A stretch of 64,000 bases of DNA from Rhineura floridana (taxonomy: Eukaryota > Chordata > Lepidosauria > Squamata > Rhineuridae), in NCBI RefSeq assembly GCF_030035675.1, contig NC_084486.1, forward strand, positions 63,407,230-63,471,229, in the 5' to 3' direction. The notes below the pieces were generated by a model. It was not told the DNA's origin, made no database searches, and was given only the letters and a program-made list of their open reading frames with translations. Made by a program: the position numbers and the translations under genes. Shown one piece after another: positions 1 through 10,815 of the stretch (the stretch's first letter is position 1; each line of letters opens with the position of its first letter).

Positions 1-188
1 AATATGGATGGTGATGGAGAAGAATGGAGGAAAAAAGGAGCCGGAGGACAAGAACATGGATACAGGAGGAGAAGGAGGCAGCAGCAGAATGGAGAGAAAG
101 AACTGTGGAGGTGAAATATGACAATGTGTGTGTGTGTGTGTGTTAATACTGTGTTTGCAATTGGCAAGCAAAGAGGCCTCCACCACCC
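1..188. mobile_element. hAT-type element, left remnant, interrupted by Copia
   Basis: This stretch aligns by eye with 16350-16725: the same GGAGAAGGAGGCAGCAGCAG block, the same AAAGAACTGTGGAGGTGAAA-like segment, then a TG run (about 125-141) and a CCTCCACCACCC block. The 16 kb copy has hAT-like ends. The element continues at 4252-4784 after the Copia insertion, and its left end lies before the window. No coding potential is visible. Confidence 0.7.
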
Positions 189-728
189 TGTTGCGCTGTG
201 TGTAGTTGTGTTGCTTAATTCCGTTTAAAAGCAGCACCACAACAGCAGAGAGTAATAGCAGATGTTGAAATGCAAGTGTGCCAGCATGTGCATGTGTTTG
301 CCTAAGAAAGCAGGCTTTTACCCTGCATCAGCATCACTGAGACTGGAGACTTAGTAAAATAAGAAAAGCTACTTTATTTATAGAAATACATGGTAGATAG
401 AAAAAGGCAAACCTAGTTCTAACTAACTAGCTAAGTTGGAGGCGTAACTCCCAGGTGTAGGAGTCAGCCCCATGCTCAGAGAGAGAGACAAAGGGAGTCT
501 CTCCTCTCTCCTGGTCAGCCGGAGGACAAAGGAATGGAAAGGGCAGAAGGAGGAGGGGCAGGTAAGTTTCCCTAAAGGCGTCACAGTCTAGTGACAGAAG
601 GAAGTCAGTCAGAGCATCACAGGTAAAAGATAAACAAAGCCTATCCATCTGGAGGACCCTAGCCTATCTTCCCTCTGGAGCTTAAATAAAAGAACAAAAC
701 AGGAGTTGCTCTTGCCCCACTTCCAACA
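189..728 (-). repeat. Copia 3' LTR
   Basis: About 540 bp, closely similar to 3719-4251 along its whole length (shared blocks include GCAGGCTTTTACCCTGCATC and AGAAAAGCTACTTTATTTAT). It is the downstream LTR because the element reads on the minus strand. The adjacent internal bases at 729-745 form a purine tract on the minus strand, as expected for second-strand priming. Confidence 0.9.
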
Positions 729-769
729 CCCCTTCTCAACAAGTGTTTGGTTCAGTCCACGAGATTCAT

Positions 770-1415
770 CTTGTCTCACAGCTTGCAATGTCTTGACTTT
801 GCCCAACTCTTTTCGTGAGAGTATCTGCAGTCATGTCTGGTGGGTGCTTCATGTCTATGTACTTGGTGCGTGAACTCACCCCTTCTGACTCCAAGAGTCT
901 GTTGCATCCTTGCTTGCTTCCCAGTCCCTTTTGGTTGGCGAGCTGGTTCTTCAGCACAGGTATCCCACTGCTACCACCACATCTGGCTTGGTAACAGTAC
1001 TCATATGCAGGCTTTTCTTTAGCATTTGGCTTCTTTTTGAATTTCCTCTTGTAGCCTGCAGCTTTCCGTCCTTGAGGAACCTTGGTTGGTGTCCAAGTTT
1101 TACTTTGGTGTAGAGATTCCAGTTCTTCCTTGGCTGCCTGCCTCCACCTCTCAGCTTCGGCTTTGGGTAGGCATCAGTCTCTTTCCAGGTCTCTGGCTCT
1201 GGAAGTTCATCTTTCACAAGGTAAGCAAGTCTCTCTGGTGGTACACCTCTGTTGGTGTGTTCAGAGCATCTGGGTGCTGGAGCTATGGCTGCCCCTTCTG
1301 GCTCTGATGCTTGTTCTGGCTCTGTTGCCTCTTCTGGCTCAGACTCCTCACCTTCCTCTGCAGGTATATTGTTATACCTTCTGTGGTGGAAGAATAACTC
1401 AGCTGCTTCTTCCAT
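770..1415 (-). pseudogene. Copia pol C-terminal remains (acidic linker, RNase H-like tail)
   Basis: On the minus strand, 951-1415 encodes an acidic segment rich in Glu and Pro of the kind that follows Copia integrase. Nearby peptides resemble the Copia pol C-terminus: a KPDVVVAVGYLC-like stretch, and TKYIDMKHPPDMTADTLTKR-like residues near 766-957 (compare the Copia RNase H end, ...ADILTK). It is part of the broken element at 189-4251. Confidence 0.65.
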
Positions 1416-1497
1416 TTCGCTGTCATCTGTTTGGTGTGGCGCCCCTTCTGGTCAGTGTGTGCACTTTCTTTCATCAAAATGGACAGCTCTGCATACT

Positions 1498-2540
1498 TCA
1501 ACTTTGCCAGTTTGGGGATCTGTATCCCTTTTTCGTTGGAGAATATCCAATAAAAATCACTTCCCTGGCAGTGTTGTCAAGTTTGGATCTCTTTTCCTTT
1601 GGGATGTGCACAAAGGCCTTGCACCCAAATACACGAAGGTGTGACATACTTGGTACCCTGTCATGCCACAGTTCAAATGGTGTTTTGTTGGTTGCAGATG
1701 CAGGAAGTCGGTTCTGCAGGTAAGTGGCAGTAACTGCAGCTTCTCCCCAATACCTCTTTGGTAACTGCACATCATCCAACAGGGAACAAATCATTTGTTC
1801 AAGAGTCCTGTTCATTCTCTCCGAGACCCCATTCTGCTCTGGGTTGTATGCGACTGTAGTCTGGTGCTCTATGCCTTCCTCACGGAGAAAGTCTTGCATA
1901 GCTCTAGACACATACTCCCCTCCATTGTCAGATCTTATGACCTGTGGCTTTCTGCCAAATTTGTTGGATACAATTCTAACATAGTCCTTCAGTTTTTGAA
2001 GTACTTGACTTTTCTCCCTTATCAGATACATTGTAGTATACCTGGAGTAGTCATCTATAAAAGTCAGCATGTATAAATTTCCACCTTGGGAGGGAATCTC
2101 ATTGGCCCACATAGATCTGTGTGAATTAACTCTAGAGGCTTTTTGGTTTTCCTCTCACTTTTCTTAGGGAATTTTGGTCTTATACTTTTAGTTTTAATAC
2201 AGCACTCGCAAGTCTGTGTACAATTGCACTGGCTCACTTTGAAGCCTCTTGCTAAATTCTCTATTTCAAGAGCAGCAATTCTTGTTAAGCTGGCATGACC
2301 CATCCTTCTATGCCAGGTATGAAGGCACTGAGAATCATTGGTTTCCTTGACCACATTGGCTTGCATAGTTTCCAAGCACTCAAGAATTAAAAGTCCATCT
2401 TTCACTTTTACAGTGCAACTTATTACTCCTTTACTTAGAACATGGCAAAATTCTGCATTCATATGGAATTCACCTCCAAATTTTAATATTCTGGTAACAC
2501 TGATTAGATTGTCTGAAACTCTGGAACATATAAACATTCT
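1498..2540 (-). pseudogene. Copia integrase region
   Basis: On the minus strand, 2064-2537 contains the GAG-pre-integrase zinc-binding region: HTWHRRMGHAS, then CNCTQTCECCIKTK, an HHCC-like pattern. The interval 1498-2112 gives the rve catalytic core with FIDDYSRYTTMYL, SDNGGEY, NGVSERMNRT and the Copia continuation RVFGCKAFVHIPKEKR. The family joins viral cDNA to target DNA. It is a fossil within 189-4251. Confidence 0.9.
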
Positions 2541-2559
2541 TTCAGTTCCACCAATGTCT

Positions 2560-3598
2560 GTCCATCAGGCACTTTACATAATAATTTCACTGTCCCTATT
2601 CCTTGAGAGAAAATTTCCTCTCCAGACGCCGTCAGTATCTTTTGCCTGACTTTCAAAATTTGTAAACAGGCTTCTATCCTTTATTACATGTGAGGTCGAT
2701 CCTGAGTCAATTAATCTGCTTTTACAGTCACTTTTGCTTGGATAAGACACATAGCTAAAATACTCTGTTAGCGGGTTTCTTTGCCTTTGTTTATCTGGTA
2801 TTTGCCTGGGGGCTTCCCTTTTGAAGTCAGGCTTCTGTTTAAAGTCAGCCTTTGCTCTCGTCTGCTCCCTATCACAATTTCTTTGAAAATGTTTTACAGA
2901 GCCACATTTGAAACACAGATCCTGCCTGTCTTGACTCTTTTGTGGATTCGGACAGAGAAGAATTTTTTTGTCCCTTTCATGTCTGCTTCTAGCAAGGTTT
3001 GCTTGCTCAGAGACAGACCTTTCTCTCCCTGCCATTCTCTAAAGTCCTGGTCCTTTAAATACGATATGATCTGATTCAGGTCTTGTTCAGAATTCTCTAG
3101 TACACAGCAAATTAATTTATGATCCTCATTAAGAGAGCTTAAAAGCAAAGCCTTTTTCATATCCTCTTCTAAACATTTTCCACATCTTTCCAGTCTAGCA
3201 AGAAGGCTTCTAAAATTCTCTAAGTGTTTACCTAGACTGCCCCTTTCATTAGTTTCTTTCAGAGAAAACAACTTTTTGTACAGGAATAAGATGTGGCTCT
3301 TTGTTTTCTCATTATAGACTTCTTGCAACTTTTCATACATCTGTCTAACACTGTTGCAGCCTGTGCACAGATTCAGTGCTTGGTCTGATAGAGCAGATAT
3401 AAGCAGAGCTTTTACTTTAGCATGCTTATGTATCCATGAAGCTGTTGCATCTTCATCCTCAGGCGAGGGCTCTTTCTCAGTCAGGATTCCTTCCAGACCC
3501 TCTCCGCCAAGCAGGGCTCTGAATCTTAAATCCCACAGATTGAAGTTATCCTTTTCAAGCCTTGGAACACATCTCTCCAGCAAAGTTACTTCAGTCAT
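2560..3598 (-). pseudogene. Copia gag with CCHC knuckle, followed by protease
   Basis: The minus-strand protein starts MTEVTLLERCVPRLEKDNF and continues as a UBN2-type Copia gag (NLWDLRFRALLGG). A CCHC zinc knuckle (CFKCGSVKHFQRNC) lies near 2890. Downstream, LIDSGSTSHV is the aspartic protease active-site signature (D-S-G). Gag forms the particle and protease processes the polyprotein. It is part of the broken element. Confidence 0.88.
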
Positions 3599-3699
3599 AT
3601 TTTCTATCTCTGTTCTGCTTTTCTTTCTAACTTAAAGTCTCCCTGTAAATTAGAGGCAAGCACCTTTAGCTTCAGCTACAACTTGCATTCAACTTAGTT

Positions 3700-3718
3700 T
3701 TCTGGGCCCGTAACCCTT
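3700..3718 (-). promoter_or_regulatory. Copia primer-binding site, half-tRNA type
   Basis: Directly after the 5' LTR (reading minus) the sequence is AGGGTTACGGGCCCAGAA. It closely matches the complement of the anticodon stem-loop of initiator tRNA-Met (CTGGGCCCATAACCC, from memory), not the tRNA 3' end. Priming by an internally cleaved initiator tRNA is known for Drosophila copia. Confidence 0.75.
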
Positions 3719-4251
3719 GTTGTTCTGTGTGTAGTTGTGTTGCTTAATTTTGTTTAAAGCAGCAGCAGAGAGTAATAGCAGATGTTGAAATGCGAGTGTG
3801 CCAGCGTGTGCGTGCGTTTGCCTAAGAAAGCAGGCTTTTACCCTGCATCAGCATCACTGAGACTTGAGACTTAGTAAAATAAGAAAAGCTACTTTATTTA
3901 TAGAAATACATGGTAGATAGAAAAGCATACCTAATTCTAACTAACTAGCTAAGGTGGAGGCGTAACACCCAGGTGCAGGAGTTAGCCCCATGCTAGGAGA
4001 GAGAGCAGAGACAAAGGGATGTCTCCTCTCTCCTGGACAGTCAGAGGACAAAGGAATGGAAAGGGCAGAAGGAGGAGGGGCAGGTAAGCTTCCCTAAAGG
4101 CATCACAGTCTAGCGGCAGAAGGAAGTCAGTCAGAGCATCACAGGTAAAAGATAAACAAAGCCTATCCATCTGGAGGACCCTAGCTCTATCTTCCTTCTG
4201 GAGCTTAAACAAAAGAACAAAACAGGAGTTGCTCTTGCCCCACTTCCAACA
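3719..4251 (-). repeat. Copia 5' LTR
   Basis: About 533 bp, the partner of 189-728. It begins TGTTG and ends CCAACA on the plus strand. It is followed by CGCCC, the partner of CACCC before the left LTR, which is a 5-bp target duplication. Confidence 0.9.
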
Positions 4252-4784
4252 CGCCCTCCCTGGCTACTTTGCTGCATTTGCAGTGTTTTAACTTTTTGCA
4301 TCTCAGGGAAAAATGTTTGCTTGGGTGGGTGTCCCTTAGTTGGTGGCAGGGCAGGGTCCAGGAGGTGGTTATGGGAGAGAGATTGTGCTTGCTGGCTGAG
4401 TGTGTGTGTGTGGGGTGTACTTGCTTTGACGTGCAAAGATCTGAGTAATGGCCTCTGCCTCCCTCCCTCTGTCCCTCCCTTACCAGCAGAGAGACCACCA
4501 CTGCTATCTTATGGAAAAAGAATTATTCTACTACTTCTCTCTCTCTCTCTGTTTATTTTTAATGTTGTTTTAGGTGACTTAGGTGTGCAACAGCCAAGGC
4601 CAGCACCTTGTAGGCACTCTAGTTTTTGTTAAGTAACTTAAGTGTAATTGTAGTGATTACTTTTGAGTAACGGTAAAGTAATCAATTCCTTTTTGAACAA
4701 TTGTAATGGTAATTTATTCCTTTTGGGGGCCATGTAACAGTAATTGTAATTTATTCCTTTTTAAAAGTAATCTTCCAAGCTCAG
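4252..4784. mobile_element. hAT-type element, right part
   Basis: Continues the element of 1-188 and aligns with 16724-16856 plus 17455-17851. The 3' subterminal region has repeated GTAAT/GTAAC motifs and ends AAAGTAATCTTCCAAGCTC, an inverted partner of the CAG(A/C)GCTTGGAAGTAAC start seen at 16007. Non-autonomous; no transposase recognised. Confidence 0.7.
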
Positions 4785-4956
4785 ATCAATATCAGGGATA
4801 AAAAACTTATTCATTCATTTTTATTTATTTCTATCTCACTTTCTTCAAATCTAACTGAACCAGAATGCAATAAAAAGAACAATCATATATTAATGTATGG
4901 ATGTTACAAATCAAACTAGAAGAATATGAGAGAGAGAGAGAAGCATTAAAACTAGT

Positions 4957-5220
4957 ACAAAACTACTTAAAGGTAAAGGTGTCCCCGCACTTATAGTGCG
5001 AGTCGTTTCTGACTCTTAGGGTGATGTCTTGCGACGTTTATTAGGCAGACCGTATTATGGGGTGGGATTGCCAGTTCCTTCCCCGGCATTTCTTTACCCC
5101 CCAACGTATGCCGGGTACTCATTTTACCGACCACGGATGGATGGAAGGCTGAGTGGACCTCGACCCCTTTTACTGCCGCTTACCACTCTGCGCCACAGAG
5201 GATCTTACAAAACTACTTAA
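4957..5220 (-). repeat. tRNA-derived SINE with 14-bp target duplication
   Basis: The SINE body is 4971-5206, bounded by ACAAAACTACTTAA at 4957-4970 and 5207-5220 (14 of 14 identical). On the minus strand it starts with a tRNA-like A box (TGGCGCAGAGTGG) and ends CCTTTACCTTTAA, the usual tail of a widespread lizard SINE. The B box expected soon after the A box is absent, so the copy looks internally shortened. Confidence 0.85.
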
Positions 5221-5585
5221 GTCCCTAGAAAAAGCTCAAATACCAACTGCCTATTCTAAGAGGAATGGAAAAGTAGGAAATTCCATAATGACAGCATCAC
5301 AGCTCAGAAGGCTCCACCCATAGAATCTGCTAATTCAGGGGGTGGGGAACCTCTGGTGTGTAGGCTCTCCAGGCCTCTCTCTCTCCAGTAGGCCATATCG
5401 TGTTTCACAATCCCCTTCAATGCAAAGTCCAGGAGTGTATTTTACCGTGTTATCCACTGTTTGTGTAGGCCAGTGGTCAGAGAGAATTGCAAGTAACAGC
5501 ATGTTTGTAGCCTATTACATAGAGAAGATAGAACAAAAAGAATTTACTGGATTTTTTTTGTCCTCTCTCACAGGGCTTCTTTCTG
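5221..5585. other. No recognised feature
   Basis: Unique-looking sequence between two SINEs. Open frames here are short and unconvincing. Confidence 0.5.
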
Positions 5586-5972
5586 GAAAATGGAAATGGA
5601 CTGCCTTCAAGTCGATCCCAACTTATGGCTACCCTATGAACAGGGTTTTCATGGTAAGCGGTATTCAGAGGGGGTTTACCATTGCCTCCCTCTGAGGCTA
5701 GTCCTCCCCAGCTGGCTAGGGCCTGCTCAGCTTGCTACAGCTGCACAAGACAGCCCCTTCCTTGTCCACAACTGCCAGCTGGGGGGCAACTGGGCTCCTT
5801 GGGACTATGCAGCTTGCCCACGGCTGCACAGGTGGCAGGGGACGTAACCCCTGAGCCACTCACTGTGGGGATGATCTTTAGCTGGCCCTTGACACCCGGG
5901 AGACACGAGTGGGGATTTGAACTCATAGACTCTGGACTCCCAGCCAGGCTCTCCTCCCCACTGTGCTACAAA
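5586..5972 (-). repeat. Long tRNA-derived SINE with BovB-like tail
   Basis: Reading minus from about 5972: a tRNA-like head with A box (TAGCACAGTGGGGA) and B box (GAGTTCAAATCCC), a central region of about 250 bp, then the tail AACCCTGTTCATAGGGTAGC and a CTTGAAGGCAGTCCATTTCC end. The tail resembles the BovB end near 49660 and the shorter SINE at 42231-42418. The central part recurs at 52421-52625. Confidence 0.8.
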
Positions 5973-7472
5973 CCTGCAAAAATGTATTTGGATTCCTCCT
6001 CTCCATTCACTTCCCTAACATCCCCAGCAATGCCAGTGGAATGATCTTGTGTATGTAATCAATTCCACCACTTAATGTCCTTTAAAAAGCCTATGTCGCC
6101 CTCTTTAGCCTTTGGTTTTTTAATTTTTTTAAAAAAATCCTATAATTTTCTTTTCTATTGTCTACATTTGGCCACATTATGTTTTCTTTTAGATTTTGAC
6201 ACCATCTGCTGTTCTGTTTCCTTTTGCCTGCCTTTAGAGTCATGCAATTACCATACTCCCACTCCTCCCCCCTCCTTGTTCCTTTTCACTGCATGCTTAA
6301 TTTTTGTGAAAGCTGATGTCTCTCTCTTGCTTAAAACCTGCAATTATTAGAAGACACCTAATGAGATCAGCAACGATATTCCATGCTGGGCAGAGAAGAG
6401 TTCTTTTCTTTTTTCTTTTCTAATGGAATAAACAAGGTCAGATGACAGCCAAAGCATTGAAAGCAAATCTTCCCATCAGACAACTGGAAGGAAAGGTCAA
6501 TCTTCTAAAAATGAACATGCAATCAATTATTATGCAGTCGACTCCTTCCAAGGGGTTTAAACATGCTATTTTTATTTGTTCCTTTCAAACTCTAATTGTA
6601 AGATCCTGTGTCGATTTTTAAGCTGTAATTACAGGTGATTTCAATGTTGTTGCTTTTCTGATTCCCTGCCCTATATTCAAAGCAAACTCACACCACAGGA
6701 TGAGGTGCAGAATGCAGTCATCTTTTATCACTAGCTTCTGATTGAAACATACAGCTCTATTTTCAGAAGTTTACCGAGGAAAGGGGGGGTCTGTAGATAT
6801 CTAGTATGCACAATTGTGCAATGAAATCCAGTGACTCTTCTGATGTTTCTAACAAGGTACTATATGATGACCTGGAAATCTAGAAAGCACATTTATTTCT
6901 GGGAAATCCCTTTGGAATGTATTCCTAAAACCATTATGAACTACATATTTTTTGCAATTAGGGTCACACCATACCACATAGTGTCAAATGTGTGGTTCTG
7001 ACACCTGCCTAATGGGCAGAAAGCAACAGGAGTCATTTTTCCATCACAGCATCTTCAAGTTATGAAAAGCTTCACCTATTGATTTCTGTCTTATATGGCT
7101 GTTCAAAGCACAGAGTTTCCAACCATAAAAAGTAGAAATTAGGGCCACACCAAATGTTCATCATCCAACATTTTGGGCATGGAAGGTGGCTTTGGAAGAA
7201 CAAAGATGTGCATCCCTGACTCCCCTCTCCTTACCTTGATTGCTGCTGTTTATGCTGTTCATTATCTCTCTTGTTGGCAATTTTGGTGCATTTTTTAAAA
7301 AAAGTCTCCCTGTCACAATCTGTCCCATACACCCTCGGGATGAACATCACAACACCCTTTGTTCTCTCAGAAGAGACACACGTTGTCATAAGGATGCATG
7401 ACCAGCATTATAATTTGGTTCTGCCCTATTCCTGGCTCTCTTTTTTTAAGCTAAAATGACTTTCTGGCAAAA
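5973..7472. other. Sparse non-coding DNA; possible conserved element near 6.35-6.75 kb
   Basis: No coding or repeat feature recognised. The part 6420-6670 is non-repetitive and carries homeodomain-like TAATTA/TAATTG words (AAGCTGTAATTACAGGTG). That fits a conserved enhancer, but conservation cannot be judged from one sequence. Confidence 0.35.
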
Positions 7473-7604
7473 CTATAATGCAGAGCTTGGAAAAGTTACT
7501 TTTTTGAACTACAACTCCCATCAGCCCCAGCCAGCATGGCCACTGGATTGGGCTGATGGGAGTTGTAGTTCAAAAAAGTAACTTTTCCAAGCTCTGCTAT
7601 AATG
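7473..7604. mobile_element. hAT hairpin MITE with 8-bp TSD
   Basis: The element 7481-7596 (116 bp) is an almost perfect hairpin. It starts CAGAGCTTGGAAAAGTTAC and ends with the reverse complement; arms of about 47 bp meet at a short GGCCACTGGATT loop. The flanks are CTATAATG at 7473-7480 and 7597-7604, identical, the 8-bp signature of hAT transposition. The tips match the larger element at 16007-17851. A second copy is at 52670-52784. Confidence 0.92.
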
Positions 7605-9031
7605 ATAGGTCCATCCATAATAATCAGACAGGAAACTCACAACACAAGAATTACATAGTCAGTAAGATGACCAGCGCATCCTAGGGGGTGACACCAGTGT
7701 TACTGCTTCTTACCTGGATGGGGTGGAGCGATGACAGGTTGGAGCTGCATAGCTACAGCAGTGGGAGTGCTGCATCAGTGCCACCTGTGCAGCTATGCAA
7801 CCGCAGCCTAGTCCTGCCCCATGCCCATCCAGGAAAGCAGCTGTAATGTCTGTGTTGGGAGGGCAACTTCACCCCACCACACACAGTCACTGGGGATGAT
7901 GTCACTGACACCATGAAACCAATCAGATATGGTTGCATCACGATACCATAAAAGCCAATTCATAGTGAAGGTAATGTTTCCAGCCCTCATTCTGAATTGA
8001 CTTCCATGTAGCCAGACTACATGACATCATGAAGCAAATTAAGACCAAGAAAGTATTATTTTTACTCTGAGAGGCTATGTGAAGGAAATCACATTTAAAA
8101 AAATTAACCCCTCTTTTTAGCTTCATCCCAAATGAATTACCCAAAGGTGATTTTCAAAGGAGGTTAAAATGTTTTCAGAAAGCATCCCCTCCCCCATTCC
8201 ATTCAGCCCTAATGGAAAGCTTATCTCTAAATAACGTATGGATATCTAGATTGTGGCATTGCTTGAAATTTTCTTTTAAAAAGGAAATATTCCTTGTTAA
8301 GGTCATGTTGACACGTAACAGCAGTTTGGTTCCCCCCCCCTAAAAGCGTGAAACTGTTAAACTGTTTCAAACACTTTGGTTGCTGAGAGCTACATCTTCA
8401 ATTATCCTCTGATTTGTTTAAACTTTCAAGGGGTGAAGCACAGGTTGAAATGAAATAAGTTGAAAGACCATCAACAACTTCTGGCAGATCAGACTTATCT
8501 CTATTGAAATAAGCAATCATGTAAACATTAGCAGGGCTTTTATCTATGATGGGTGGAATTCACAGTTTCATAAAGAAGCAGGAATGGCAGAATATATAAC
8601 TCGGGGTTCCTGTTACTGAATTCTATCCAAGTTCAAATCAAGTTCAAAATATAGGGGTCATCAAAACAGAAAAGTGACTTACCACAGGTTGTCTTACCCA
8701 AATTGGTATTGTTCTTGAGTGTGTGCCAGATATTTGGCAGTATCCTGTTTTTGGTACCAAGCTATGGAATCTTCTGTATTCCTGTGATAGTTTCATTCCC
8801 CTGATATGTTAGCCCTTCACATATACCAAAGACCCTATAAAAATGCATTGGTAAGAAATAGTAACAGTTTGTGATTTTGTAGCCCTAAGACTACAAAATA
8901 ATGCATTGTGACGGTGTGAAATTGCAATCACCTAAAACCAAGCCAGAGCTTATCACTGAAGGAAGCAACTGATGATACCAGAACTTCAGCAGCATGCTTT
9001 GGAGCACCCATGTGGATATGCTGAGTTAGGA
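7605..9031. other. No recognised gene
   Basis: AT-rich non-coding sequence with short homopolymer runs (C-run near 8331-8341). The ORFs at 7753-8144 on the minus strand match no family I know. Confidence 0.5.
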
Positions 9032-9735
9032 ATATTTATTTATTTATTTATTTATTGCACTTGTATACCGCCCCATAGCCGAAGCTCTCTGGGCGGTTTA
9101 CAGCAATCAAAAACATTAAAACAAATATACAATTTAAAACACATATTTTAAAAACAATTTAAAACACAATTTTAAAATTTAAAACAATTTAAAAACAATT
9201 TAAAACACATGCTAAAATGCCTGGGAGAAAAGGAAAGTCTTGACCTGGCACTGAAAAGATAACAGTGTTGGTGCCAAGCGCACCTCGTCAGGGAAATTAT
9301 TCCATAATTTGGGGGCCACCACTGAGAAGGCCCTCTCCCTTGTTGCCACCCTCCAAGCTTCCCTTGGAGTAGGCACTCAGAGGAGGGCCTTTGCTCTTGA
9401 ACGTAGTGTATGGGTGGGTTCGTATCGGGAGAGGCGTTCCATCAGGTATTGTGGTCCCAAGCCGTGTAAGGCTTTATAGGTCAAAACCAGCACCTTGAAT
9501 TGAGCTTGGAAACATACAGGCAGCCAATGCAAGCGGGCCAGAATCGGTTTCATATGTTCGGACTGTCTGGTCCCTGTTACCAATCTGGCCGCTGCATTTT
9601 GCACAAGGTGTAGTTTCCGAACCGTCTTCAAAGGCAGCCCCACGTAGAGTGCATTGCAGTAATCTCATTTGGAGGTTACCAGAGCGTGGACAACTGAAGC
9701 CAGGTTATCCCTGTCCAGATAGGGACGTAGAATAA
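9032..9735 (-). mobile_element. L2/CR1-group LINE, 5'-truncated 3' end
   Basis: On the minus strand the C-terminal LINE domain reads YCNALYVGLPLKTVRKLHLV, QNAAARLVTGTRQSEHMKPI, LHWLPVCFQAQFKVLVLTYK, preceded by RPYLDRDNLASVVHALV. An in-frame stop sits just before DYCNAL, so it is not functional. The 3' UTR ends with a CCGCCCAGAGAGC...GGGCGGTATA inverted repeat and a (TAAA)n tail (plus-strand TTTA repeats at 9032-9056). Same family as 26131-27491 and 16857-17453. Confidence 0.9.
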
Positions 9736-10459
9736 AAAGAAACAAAACTCTTTTGAGCCATAAGGGATGTTTCCATGCACGACTTGCCTGTGTTAGTAAG
9801 GAACATCCCATTGCTTTTAAAAAGAACAATAAAAACAAGAAGACAAACCTACTGGGTCCAGATAGTGATTGGTGTCAACATTTGCAGTGGTTGAGAATGA
9901 TTAAGTAAAAAGCTACATGGCACAAAAGTAAGACTAACTGTAGCTTTGACTGAATAGAACCTATCAGAGTGATTATGCACAACAAGAGTTTGAGCTTAAG
10001 GTTATTATAATCACACACCTGGGAGGCAAGCATTTAAAGAGCAAGTGACTCACCAGTAGCCATAGCAAAATGACAATTGATGCCCTGAAGAGAATAATTG
10101 CACCTTTAAAAAAAATAAAACAAAGCAATATAATGTCCCAGAAACTCACAGGAGGACTATTATGAGCGCATGGTGTGTGTGGCATGATTTCTAGGTTAAC
10201 CACAGAATATCTTGAATGAATAGTATACATTCACAACATTTGAAAAGAAAATAGTCAGTCAAAGAGCTTGGTTAAATTTATTCCCCCCGCCCACCCCAGA
10301 TCTCAGGCTATCATTTCTCATAATTTATCAGTCATGTTTGTATGCTGCCCTTTTAATCTCCATTAAAAGGACAACTTGCAAATGTGACTAATACATCTTG
10401 AGAATTAAGACAGGGGGAAAGTCTTTCCCCCTCCCACTATCTGAATGAAGTGGGTGGTA
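9736..10459. other. No recognised feature
   Basis: Non-coding sequence. The 85-codon minus-strand ORF at 9973-10230 has no recognisable family and biased AT-rich composition. Confidence 0.5.
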
Positions 10460-10697
10460 ACGGGAGACAGAGCCTTCTCTGTGGTGGTGCTTTATCTTTA
10501 GAAATTACAACCTGCCTAAAGAAGGGCCCTGGCACCAATTTTATTATATTTTCAGTACCAAATGAAGACATTTGTTTTTAAACAAGGCTTTTTAGTTTTA
10601 GTTATTATGTATTGTTACCTATTTTGTGTTAATGTTCTGATTTAACTTCCAGCCACCTTGAGAACCCTTCAGGTACACATCAGGATATAAATATATT
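10460..10697 (+). mobile_element. LINE 3' end fragment (L2/CR1 group)
   Basis: Degenerate copy of the LINE C-terminus (ACAGAGCCTTCTCTGTGGTG corresponds to the RAFSVVA block) followed by a 3' UTR ending CCACCTTGAGAACCC...AGGATATAAATATAT, the typical tail. No open frame remains. Confidence 0.6.
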
Positions 10698-10815
10698 GGG
10701 TGGTATTCAATGCTAGTCCTACCCAGAGTAGACCCACTGAAGTTAACAGACATGGCTAACTTACGGCCATTACTTTCAGTCAGTCTACTCTGAGTAGGAC
10801 AACCCACTGACTGAA
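10698..10815. mobile_element. Palindromic MITE (CTACTCTGAGTAGG family)
   Basis: The arms AGTCCTACCCAGAGTAGACC and its inverse GTCTACTCTGAGTAGGAC flank a GTTAACAGACATGGCTAAC centre. The same palindrome occurs at 35217-35340. Confidence 0.7.

Larger units (their letters stand above)
189..4251 (-). mobile_element. Copia (Ty1/copia) LTR retrotransposon, broken fossil
   Basis: Minus-strand element with two similar LTRs (189-728 and 3719-4251) that start TG and end CA. It is flanked by a 5-bp duplication (184-188 and 4252-4256). Reading on the minus strand it holds gag, protease, integrase and RNase H-like remains, which is the Copia order with integrase before the RT region. A primer-binding site follows the right LTR and a purine tract precedes the left LTR. 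The reading frames are broken in several places and no RT core was recognised, so it is non-functional. By eye the LTRs differ at roughly 5% of sites, suggesting moderate age; this is an estimate, not a computed value. Confidence 0.92.

Noticed and set aside
1082-1723. 213-codon plus-strand ORF over the Copia element
   Set aside because: It is antisense to the recognisable Copia integrase region and has no domain of its own.
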